From NCBI RefSeq assembly GCF_008711465.1, contig NZ_VXKQ01000008.1, forward strand, positions 165,952 through 229,951: 64,000 bases of DNA. The letters are read 5' to 3'. The stretch is from Francisella sp. SYW-9 (lineage in GTDB: Bacteria; Pseudomonadota; Gammaproteobacteria; Francisellales; Francisellaceae). A model generated the notes under the pieces. That model made no database searches and had not been told where the DNA came from. It saw nothing but the letters and a program-made list of their open reading frames with translations. The position numbers and the translations under genes were made by a program. This document shows, piece by piece, positions 57,688 to 64,000 of the stretch (position 1 is the stretch's first letter; each line of letters starts with the position of its first letter).

Positions 57688-58088
57688 TGAGGCATGACTC
57701 TTATCTGGAATACTATAAAATGAACACTGCTGTGCAAAAATGCATAAGCAATCATAGGACTAGAAAAGATAGAGGAAATAAAAATAGTAATCTTTTACTT
57801 AAAATGAATATCCAAACTATCCTTAAAAACTAATTTATTAATATCTGATAATTTACTATTTAAATTTCAAATTACTTTTCACTGAATATAGCTAATAGTT
57901 AAGATAAATATTGCTGTAAAAAAGTTTTCTTTCTCAATCACACCGTTAGAATAAATTGTATAAAATAGATTTTTAATTCTAGTTAAAGAATTATATTTTG
58001 GAAATACTTCTAGCATAAAAGTCATTTATAAATCTGACTAAATATAAGTATTCAACAATACAATTAAACATACAACCGGAGAATAGGT
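57688..58088. other. Gene-free AT-rich stretch between the peptide operon and the PAS remnant
   Basis: About 400 bases with only short frames lacking ribosome sites (the longest, on the plus strand from 57721, would encode 37 residues). It must contain the upstream part of the peptide-operon promoter and the promoter of the PAS gene, whose start is preceded by CCGGAGAATAGGT. Nothing else is visible. Confidence 0.5.
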
Positions 58089-58437
58089 ATGACTGAAACA
58101 GAAATACATTCACTACTACTTGACGCTCACCCGCACCCTATCGTCTTTGTTGATAAGGACTATATTATTAGATACATGAACAAAAAAGCGAAATTTTGGT
58201 ACAATCAAGAACGCGGATACCCTAATATGATTAGTAAGGTATTATTCGAAGGCCATAATAAGCAAGATCCGAAGAAGTTATAAAAAGCATGCCGTAGCAT
58301 TAAAGAATCATGCAGCTGAACAGTTCCTATATGTGCATAAAGGATTAAATATGCGTCTATATATGACTGCTGTTAGAAATGATAAAGGTGAATTTTTAGG
58401 ATTTTTTGAAAGGTTTGAAGGTAACTATACTTTATAA
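58089..58437 (+). pseudogene. Frameshifted single PAS-domain protein
   Basis: The first 64 residues (MTETEIHSLLLDAHPHPIVF, then VDKDYIIRYMNKKAKFWY) are the N-terminal half of a PAS sensor. The frame stops at 58281-58283 just after DPKKL. Shifted by one base, it resumes as SYKKHAVALKNHAAEQFLYV, HKGLNMRLYMTAVRNDKGEF and LGFFERFEGNYTL, ending at 58437. The two halves form a normal PAS protein of about 115 residues with one extra base around AAGAAG. The ligand and partner are unknown. Confidence 0.7.
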
Positions 58438-58521
58438 AAGCATAACTTAAACAACTAATAGCTTCTATAATATAAATCTGGACTTTAAAGTATATATTTG
58501 GAAAACATTTCTTGAAAAAGG

Positions 58522-58637
58522 TCTGACGACTACCTACTTTCACCTGGGCAAATGCCAGACTATCATCGGCGTGAGCCCGTTTCACTTCTGAGTTCGGAAT
58601 GGGATCAGGTGGTTCCAGACTGCTATCATCGTCAGTG
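58522..58637 (-). rRNA. rrf: 5S ribosomal RNA, isolated copy
   Basis: The minus strand contains the universal 5S core CCATTCCGAACTCAGAAGTG followed by AAACG and GCCGATGATAG. The terminal helix pairs CTGACGA near 58636 with TCGTCAG near 58523, giving about 115 bases, and a T5 run follows the 3' end. No 23S or 16S rRNA adjoins it; the next upstream gene is an MFS transporter. Francisella genomes are known to carry one 5S gene more than their 16S/23S count, which fits. Confidence 0.93.
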
Positions 58638-58643
58638 GGTACT

Positions 58644-58671
58644 ATAATACTCCTCTTAATTTATATGTCAA
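58644..58671 (-). promoter_or_regulatory. Promoter of the isolated 5S rRNA
   Basis: TTGACA (58666-58671) and TATTAT (58644-58649) on the minus strand with a 16-base spacer; the start would fall at about 58637, exactly the 5' end of the 5S gene. This indicates that the orphan gene is transcribed on its own. Confidence 0.75.
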
Positions 58672-58716
58672 CCTATATATCAACAGAAAAATTACTCTAT
58701 AAAATTCTAATTATTT

Positions 58717-59874
58717 TTATTTAAGTATAAGTATTGGCTTTCCCTTATTAATAATTAAAATCATAAAGGATGCTAGCATAGTATATATGCAGATTATATC
58801 TACAATATGCATACTAAATACGCTCATTATACTAGCAATAACTCCAGATAATAAAAACTGTAATAAGCTTGCACCAGCAGCTCCTTGTCCAGATAATCCA
58901 GGTATGGAACTAAGTGCCAATGTTAAACTACATGGTCTAGTAATAGTCCCACCAGCTATCATTATTAGTATCAATATACTAAAGATATAAATATTAGAAT
59001 TATTAGTAATAGAGAGTACTAATAATAGCAATGCACTTGTTAACATAATTATGGTACCTATAACAATAATTTGAGCATTATGATATTTAATACTTAATTT
59101 ATTTGTAACAACTCCACTAGCAAAAAGCATTAAGCCATACAGTACCATAAAGAAACTATATACAAATAGATTATAGTGCATTTGTATTACTATTATATAA
59201 GAAGACATTATTACAAAACAAAAATGAACAGAGTATCCTAGTGCATACTGTATATTACGTTTCATATAGCTAGGATTATATCTCACTAAAGTATAATAGT
59301 TATTAATAATGTTTTTACTATTGATAGAGTTGGAAGTATTAGTTTCTTTAAAGAAAAAAACTATAAAGACAAATGTTAAAAGAAATACTCCTGAACTTAA
59401 GATAAATGTTCCACGCCAACCGGAGATATACACAAGAAAAGATCCTAGAGATGGAGCCACTGATATTATAACTCCAGCAATCATAGTTGAATAACCTCTT
59501 AGCCGTGTAGCTATAGGACCATCATGTAGATCCCTAATAATGGCATGCATAACTACAAAGCATGAAGCTCCAACAGCCTGTAATATTCTGAAAGTAAGAA
59601 GTTCCCAAAAGCCACTTGCCAACCCACATAAAAACGTTGATACAGTAGCTAAAAATAATCCAATAATTAAAATCGGCTTTCTTCCATATTTATCAGATAA
59701 AGGACCTACAATTAATTGTGAAATAGCAAAAGTGATTGAAAATATTGTAAAAGTCCAGCTAATTGCTGTACTACTAACATTTAGTGATTTAATTTGTTCA
59801 GGGACACCTGGTAAATATATATCTAAAGTAAATATTCCAGATATGGCGATACATGTAAGAATAAATTTAATCAT
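58717..59874 (-). CDS. MFS transporter, Bcr/CflA drug-resistance type
   Basis: A 385-residue, 12-helix inner-membrane transporter. Signature: LDIYLPGVPEQIKSL in the first loop (the LDxYLPA motif of Bcr/CflA pumps), LIVGPLSDKYGRKPILI (motif A), and the FRILQAVGASCFVVMHAIIRDL segment. The ATG follows AAGGAAAATT. It would export a drug or metabolite by proton antiport. It stands alone between the orphan 5S and the secreted-enzyme group. Confidence 0.9.
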   Translation of the reverse strand: MIKFILTCIAISGIFTLDIYLPGVPEQIKSLNVSSTAISWTFTIFSITFAISQLIVGPLSDKYGRKPILIIGLFLATVSTFLCGLASGFWELLTFRILQAVGASCFVVMHAIIRDLHDGPIATRLRGYSTMIAGVIISVAPSLGSFLVYISGWRGTFILSSGVFLLTFVFIVFFFKETNTSNSINSKNIINNYYTLVRYNPSYMKRNIQYALGYSVHFCFVIMSSYIIVIQMHYNLFVYSFFMVLYGLMLFASGVVTNKLSIKYHNAQIIVIGTIIMLTSALLLLVLSITNNSNIYIFSILILIMIAGGTITRPCSLTLALSSIPGLSGQGAAGASLLQFLLSGVIASIMSVFSMHIVDIICIYTMLASFMILIINKGKPILILK

Positions 59875-59981
59875 AATTTTCCTTTTATTAATAAAGTATG
59901 TACCTTCATTTAGAATATTTTTTTTAAGAGAAAAGTTGCTAAAATTACAGCTTCAGAAGATTATGACTAGTAACCTAGATA

Positions 59982-61691
59982 TTAATTATGTTCTGCTACC
60001 TTCCCATTGATAACATCAATTGTGTGATGGATATGTTCACCATTCGAGTTAGAATAGTCAAACTTTTGAGTTACATTTTGACTAGCATTTCCAATAACCA
60101 TATTCTTAACTTGGTTAATATAAGTTTTACTAATGCCTGTAATATATCTAGACATATTACTAGTGTAAACTACTGGACTTTTTGATTCTTTAACTGATTT
60201 GATTTTACTATACCCTTGATGTATTTGATTAAGCCATGCATTTTTCTCTTTAGAATCTAGAGTATTGGTAAAAGTAATGTTTAACGGCCAACTGATATAC
60301 TCTTTTGTAGTAGTCGTCTCATCTGCAGTTTTTTGTATATATTGATTTTCAATATTAGTATATTGGTTCATAAACTGCTCTGACTTCTTAGAAGAAACTA
60401 TCCAGTTTTGTAAATTACTAAAGTTTATAGAAGTCTTAACTATCGTAGTTATTTTCTTACCATTATGATCTAGAATATAACCAGATGTTGTAAAAGATCT
60501 AGTTGATGCTGTTACAAAGCGTCCACCATTTTTATCAAAATTTTCATTTGAAATTACATTTGGTGAATCTACCAAAGTATTCTTAGTTACAGCGCCTTTA
60601 ACTATACTTTGACTCTTATCTAAATATAGAAGTAAATTTCCTGCGACTGAAAAACCATCATTAGCATTATAAACTTTTATACTTATCTTATGACTTTTAC
60701 CATCTGACAATAAACTTGCAAAAGGAGTTAGGTTTACTCGATATGGATCAAAGTTTAATGTTTCTATTGCTGGAGTTGGACGCCATAAATAAGGATCTAC
60801 TCCACCAGTATATATTTTAGGAAATATTGGTACAATCCCAACTAGCTGTCCATCAATATATACTTGTCCTTCGCGAAAAGCTCCATTACCACAAGTACCT
60901 AGCCTCTTAGCTAAGCTACTTGGTACACATTGGAACCATTGCTCATCTATCTTTTGACTTTGTAATGTAACATCTAAATAAGCCTTAGTAATATTTCTTG
61001 GGAAAGTTTTACTAATACTATAAGTAGAGTCAGAATTTACTAAATAACCAGGTTTAAAATTATCAGTCCCAGCAAAACCTATAACTTTATCTGCAATAGA
61101 TGTACTAAGTTTTGCTTGCTTAGTTTCTGGATAAAATAATAGTTTTGATGACCCTACAGGGTATCCAGGTCGCTTAGGAGTAAGCACATTTGGTAAAAAC
61201 ACAAAGCCTTTGCCACTTTTCATAAGTAAATTTTGATACTCAGTGATATCGCTTTGAGTTTGCCATTTTGACCCTTTTACTTCTGCAGTAGTACCAAAGA
61301 AAAGATTCACTCCATCTAACCATAAAGATGCTGTACGATCATACTGTACACCTTTTTTTGTTGCAAAGGTATTTTCTAAAATAACTTTTGACCATGGACC
61401 TGGACAATTTTTAGGAGGTGTATAGCTAAAACTCTTTTGCTGAGTATTATTAAATTTCAAATTATTATATAAATTAACTACACACGGCTTCTCATTAGGA
61501 ACATTTAGGCTAGATTCAGATGATAAAACCTTATCTTTTTTATAGCTATCCTTAGCTGTTACAGCTACTCTAAGAATATCATTTGTTGGCTGAGTATTTT
61601 GATTTAAATCATAACTATAACCTAAAAAAGGAAATAGCAAAGCTATGGATAGACCTATTTTTTTCTTTCTTTTTTTAGTTTTTCTAAACAT
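59982..61691 (-). CDS. Exported PNGase A-like peptide:N-glycosidase
   Basis: About 569 residues from ATG 61691, preferred over 61703 because GAGG lies six bases before it. A basic N-terminus and hydrophobic run (KKRKKKIGLSIALLFPFLGY) form a signal peptide. The body matches the plant/fungal acidic peptide-N4-asparagine amidase A family: WSKVILENTFATKKGVQYDR, SLWLDGVNLFFGTTAEVKGS, DITEYQNLLM, then FREGQVYIDGQLVGIVPIFP, YTGGVDPYLWRPTPAIETLN and YRVNLTPFASLLSDGKSHK. Members cleave the bond between Asn and the first GlcNAc of N-glycans. Acting outside the cell it could deglycosylate host or protist glycoproteins. It overlaps the small secreted protein gene by 8 bases. Confidence 0.82.
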   Translation of the reverse strand: MFRKTKKRKKKIGLSIALLFPFLGYSYDLNQNTQPTNDILRVAVTAKDSYKKDKVLSSESSLNVPNEKPCVVNLYNNLKFNNTQQKSFSYTPPKNCPGPWSKVILENTFATKKGVQYDRTASLWLDGVNLFFGTTAEVKGSKWQTQSDITEYQNLLMKSGKGFVFLPNVLTPKRPGYPVGSSKLLFYPETKQAKLSTSIADKVIGFAGTDNFKPGYLVNSDSTYSISKTFPRNITKAYLDVTLQSQKIDEQWFQCVPSSLAKRLGTCGNGAFREGQVYIDGQLVGIVPIFPKIYTGGVDPYLWRPTPAIETLNFDPYRVNLTPFASLLSDGKSHKISIKVYNANDGFSVAGNLLLYLDKSQSIVKGAVTKNTLVDSPNVISNENFDKNGGRFVTASTRSFTTSGYILDHNGKKITTIVKTSINFSNLQNWIVSSKKSEQFMNQYTNIENQYIQKTADETTTTKEYISWPLNITFTNTLDSKEKNAWLNQIHQGYSKIKSVKESKSPVVYTSNMSRYITGISKTYINQVKNMVIGNASQNVTQKFDYSNSNGEHIHHTIDVINGKVAEHN

Positions 61692-62067
61692 ACTCCACCT
61701 CATTACTCAAACTATTCTTACTACATTTACCTTGTGTCTTTAGATTAACGCATTGCCAGCCCGTTACTTTACCTTGTTTAATAATTGGAGTAAGTTTCAA
61801 ATTAATATTTTTACTTTCAAAACTAATCCCTCCAACACTAGTTACTTTTGTATAGCTAGGTACTGTAATGCCTCCTATCAGATCATTTACAGCTCCAGAT
61901 CCTAGCATATATTGACCTTGGTGCTGAAGTATATTTTGTTGTATTACATCTTGAAGATTCTCTAAATATACTGGAGATTTCTTATCAATCTCACTAGAAA
62001 AACTATAATTAAATGAAAGTAATACACCTATTAATAGTGCAAAAAGTTTCATTATTGATTTACTCAT
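61684..62067 (-). CDS. Small exported protein coupled to the PNGase-like gene
   Basis: A 127-residue protein (a start at 62052, MKLFALLIGVLLSFNYSFSS, is equally possible) with a signal peptide. The mature part has TVPSYTKVTSVGGISFESKN and ends with GKVTGWQCVNLKTQGKCSKN, two Cys 10 residues apart that may form a disulfide, recalling the C-terminal loop of type IV pilin-like proteins, though no prepilin site is present. Its stop overlaps the PNGase-like ATG, so translation is coupled and the two may form a complex. The function is unknown. Confidence 0.65.
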   Translation of the reverse strand: MSKSIMKLFALLIGVLLSFNYSFSSEIDKKSPVYLENLQDVIQQNILQHQGQYMLGSGAVNDLIGGITVPSYTKVTSVGGISFESKNINLKLTPIIKQGKVTGWQCVNLKTQGKCSKNSLSNEVEYV

Positions 62068-62165
62068 TAAATATAAATTAATTATTTATTATAGGATAAT
62101 TCTAAATAGTTTTTATACTTTTTTCTCTATTTAAAGACCAAAATAATAAAACTCTTATTCTAAGA

Positions 62166-62774
62166 CTAATATATATTAGTTCCTATTTCATACCCTTCTA
62201 GCAAGAAAGGAATATTTTCACCACACTCCTCATATGGACTAATCTCACCACTTGCAAACTTTGCTTGAAGTTCTTCATTATCCATATATTCAGTATCAAA
62301 ATCAACATATACAGAACCAAGCAAATGATTGAATTCATGCTGAAAAATTACTGCAGCAATCGAATCTAACTTACCAATAATTTTCTCACCATATTGACTA
62401 TATGCCTCATATTCAATTTCTTTGTATGTTGCAAGCTTACCTCTTTTTTCACCTATAGCACTTAAGCAACCATGCCAAAAGCTAACTCTTTCCTTAGAGG
62501 CTTTTGTAATTTTTGGATTAATAAACACCTGATATGCTACACTCTCAAAATCTAATGGATATCTAGAATTAGAACCATCAAATTCAAGCATAAATATTTG
62601 ATAAGGATAGCCAATCTGATTAGCTGCCAGACCGATACCGTTACCACTCATTTTTTGATGCATCTCAGAGATAATATCTTGTATTTTAGCACTTTTGATA
62701 TCTGTTACAGGTCTACACTTTTGATATAGAACTTCGTTATTAGGATCGTTATATTGTATAAACTGTGAATCCAT
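62166..62774 (-). CDS. Variant peptide deformylase
   Basis: About 202 residues from ATG 62774, with GAGG six bases upstream (a GTG at 62786 is less likely). The three deformylase motifs are present: GNGIGLAANQIGYPYQIFM, WHGCLSAIGEKRGK, and FQHEFNHLLGSVYVDFD. The metal ligands (Cys near 103, two His near 146 and 150) and the catalytic Glu (near 147) are kept, but the usual EGCLS reads HGCLS and HExDH reads HEFNH. It is also longer than a standard deformylase at the C-terminus (GEISPYEECGENIPFLLEGY). It is probably a second enzyme with changed specificity rather than the housekeeping Def. Confidence 0.82.
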   Translation of the reverse strand: MDSQFIQYNDPNNEVLYQKCRPVTDIKSAKIQDIISEMHQKMSGNGIGLAANQIGYPYQIFMLEFDGSNSRYPLDFESVAYQVFINPKITKASKERVSFWHGCLSAIGEKRGKLATYKEIEYEAYSQYGEKIIGKLDSIAAVIFQHEFNHLLGSVYVDFDTEYMDNEELQAKFASGEISPYEECGENIPFLLEGYEIGTNIY

Positions 62775-62839
62775 CTTATACCTCACTAGAATATATTTTT
62801 ATAGATAAAGAATTATATAAATAACTTTATACTAAGTTA

Positions 62840-63832
62840 TTATTTAACTCCAATAATACCATTAGTAGAATCAAATAAAACACTTTTAGTATAAAACAAT
62901 GCATGGCCAGAATTAACTCTATCTTCCCTATACTGAGAAGCTCTAACAAAAGTTGTTGTTGCGATATTAAGATCACTTGATGCAAATAATGCCGATTTTA
63001 GCTTACTATTTACTAACTGATCTTTTTTTATATATTGTTTTAAGCGTTCAGGAACTCTTGAAAATAATAAGTGAGTATAATATCCCCCTGAATCCAATAA
63101 TGTTCTAATTGTTTTATCAAATATAACTTCTCCATTATTATTTATGAGAGTATATCTAACAGGGACATATGGATCCCAACATTTAGTTTTATTTATGGGA
63201 TCTCTTGGAGTAACTGTATTATGACATCTTACCGTAGATCTTATTTTATAAGTTGTATATTTATCTAAAGTTTCTCTTGTTGAAGCTCCAAAAGATATAG
63301 CTTGTTTTGGTCCATCTATTATCATTAGCTGGTTATAAGGGCTTGGTAAATAATTCCAAGGAGAGTTTTGTGTAGCCAGCTTTAAGCCTAAAATCCCAGC
63401 ATAACCTTTAAAAGTACCATTCGGAACCATAATAATTGGCACATGTTTGGCTGTAACTTTTGGCTGTGTATCAAATGTAATATCTGAATAAACAAGCTCA
63501 CCTATAACTTTTGATTTTAGATTAGCATAGCCATAATTAATAGTTACTTTTTTATCGGTCGCTTGATAATTTGACAAATACTTTTTCTCAAGAACTAAAC
63601 GTGAAGATCCTGTATCTATCTCAACAAATGCTTTTTTCTCAGACATATTACCCTTTCCTACAAAAATAGCTGTACCAATACGAGCTTTATGGAATCTTTT
63701 TATTGGTGCGGAAATCATTTTTGGCTTTTCTAAAGCATCATTTGTAGTATCTGTGAGCTGACTTGCAGATAAGTTTAATATTGGAATAAATAGTAGCAAT
63801 AATATTTTAATATTTTTTCTTGATAAACTCAT
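62840..63832 (-). CDS. Exported pepsin-like aspartic protease
   Basis: About 330 residues from ATG 63832 (a TTG at 63841 is less likely). A signal peptide (KNIKILLLLFIPILNLSAS) is followed by two aspartic-protease centres: AFVEIDTGSSRLVLE (Asp near 73) and RTLLDSGGYYTHLLF (Asp near 247), about 174 residues apart, close to the bilobal A1 pepsin spacing, and each lobe shows a GxxG-type hydrophobic strand (YAGILGLKL, NGIIGVK). A Cys pair lies at VRCHN and TKCWD. Bacterial pepsin homologues are uncommon. It would act in the periplasm or outside the cell. Confidence 0.78.
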   Translation of the reverse strand: MSLSRKNIKILLLLFIPILNLSASQLTDTTNDALEKPKMISAPIKRFHKARIGTAIFVGKGNMSEKKAFVEIDTGSSRLVLEKKYLSNYQATDKKVTINYGYANLKSKVIGELVYSDITFDTQPKVTAKHVPIIMVPNGTFKGYAGILGLKLATQNSPWNYLPSPYNQLMIIDGPKQAISFGASTRETLDKYTTYKIRSTVRCHNTVTPRDPINKTKCWDPYVPVRYTLINNNGEVIFDKTIRTLLDSGGYYTHLLFSRVPERLKQYIKKDQLVNSKLKSALFASSDLNIATTTFVRASQYREDRVNSGHALFYTKSVLFDSTNGIIGVK

Positions 63833-63927
63833 ATCTAACAAACACTCAAGTTAAATAATTACTACATACATAATATCTTAGCCATAACTAATGTTGCAAA
63901 TATTTGAAGTTATAGACAAAAAAGATT

Positions 63928-64000
63928 GGGGCTGTCCTAGATAAGTTTACTTTAAACTCTCTCTAACCCAGTGTCTAATTAGCTTTAGCTGTTCCTTAGA
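63928..64000 (-). mobile_element. Terminus of an insertion sequence running off the right edge
   Basis: GGGGCTGTCCTAGATAAG beginning at 63928 looks like an insertion-sequence end. Just inside it on the minus strand a coding frame ends at 63947. The inner part of the element lies beyond the window, so the family cannot be fixed; IS5- or IS1595-like elements of Francisella are candidates. Confidence 0.6.
63947..64000 (-). CDS. Transposase, C-terminal fragment
   Basis: The last 17 codons before TAA (63947-63949) read SKEQLKLIRHWVRESLK, a basic Trp/Arg-containing tail like those of small transposases, ending 16 bases inside the insertion-sequence end at 63928. The rest is outside the window. Confidence 0.5.
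   Translation of the reverse strand, partial: SKEQLKLIRHWVRESLK

Noticed and set aside
57721..57834. A 37-residue plus-strand frame upstream of the PAS remnant
   Set aside because: No ribosome site, no recognisable composition or homology; length is within chance for AT-rich DNA.
58373..58585. A 70-residue minus-strand protein
   Set aside because: It lies mostly within the 5S rRNA sequence and reads ribosomal RNA as protein.

Overview
The window is about 64 kb of AT-rich DNA from a gammaproteobacterium. Gene content and order point to the genus Francisella: a complete glycogen cluster (malQ-glgP-glgA-glgC-pgm facing glgB-pulB), a split glycine dehydrogenase operon, a single LolC/E-type permease next to lolD, an isolated extra 5S rRNA gene, and an insertion-sequence end at the right border. 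The species cannot be named from this window. At least five genes are broken or truncated, four of them by single-base shifts (three at or next to homopolymer runs), so decay, phase variation or assembly errors must be considered.

Layout. 1-3420: threonine/lysine branch genes thrA (cut by the left edge) and divergent asd. 3.4-11.1 kb: murF, murE and glyQ, with a Cys-rich secreted protein, small lipoproteins, a LysR regulator and a patch of decayed genes and intergenic palindromes between them. 11.4-26.5 kb: a FAD monooxygenase and the glycogen synthesis/degradation cluster, followed by an AroE-like protein lacking the usual catalytic Lys and a dicarboxylate/amino-acid symporter. 28.7-31.1 kb: metY-metA behind a strong promoter and what reads as a SAM-II riboswitch. 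31.1-37.0 kb: a malonate decarboxylase operon in which the acyl-carrier subunit is fused to the beta subunit. 37.1-40.4 kb: a GST-like protein, a GH130 phosphorylase and a frameshifted sugar permease. 40.6-42.0 kb: a ubiquitin-specific-protease (C19) homologue in AT-rich, repeat-bearing DNA. 42.3-54.2 kb: a 2-hydroxyacid dehydrogenase, an alpha/beta hydrolase, a diguanylate cyclase, gcvT-H-PA-PB, lysine decarboxylase and lolF-lolD.

The most novel locus lies at 55.7-57.7 kb. Six tandem copies (five intact, one dead) of a 25-27 residue peptide gene, each intact copy with its own strong ribosome site, precede a small protein with a WH...HH motif, an uncharacterised protein and a small membrane protein, all on the minus strand. 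The peptides share a leader (MKTIKNLKKLTSQTLAA) and end in a short Cys-containing core (CSVPPCGG in most copies). This looks like an undescribed ribosomally made, modified or metal-binding peptide system.

From 58.5 kb to the right edge: an orphan 5S rRNA with its own promoter, a Bcr/CflA-type MFS pump, then a group of exported or unusual enzymes: a PNGase A-like N-glycan amidase with a small secreted partner, a variant peptide deformylase and a pepsin-like aspartic protease. The far end is an insertion-sequence terminus. The USP-like, PNGase A-like and pepsin-like proteins all resemble eukaryotic protein families and suggest interaction with host or protist glycoproteins and ubiquitin.
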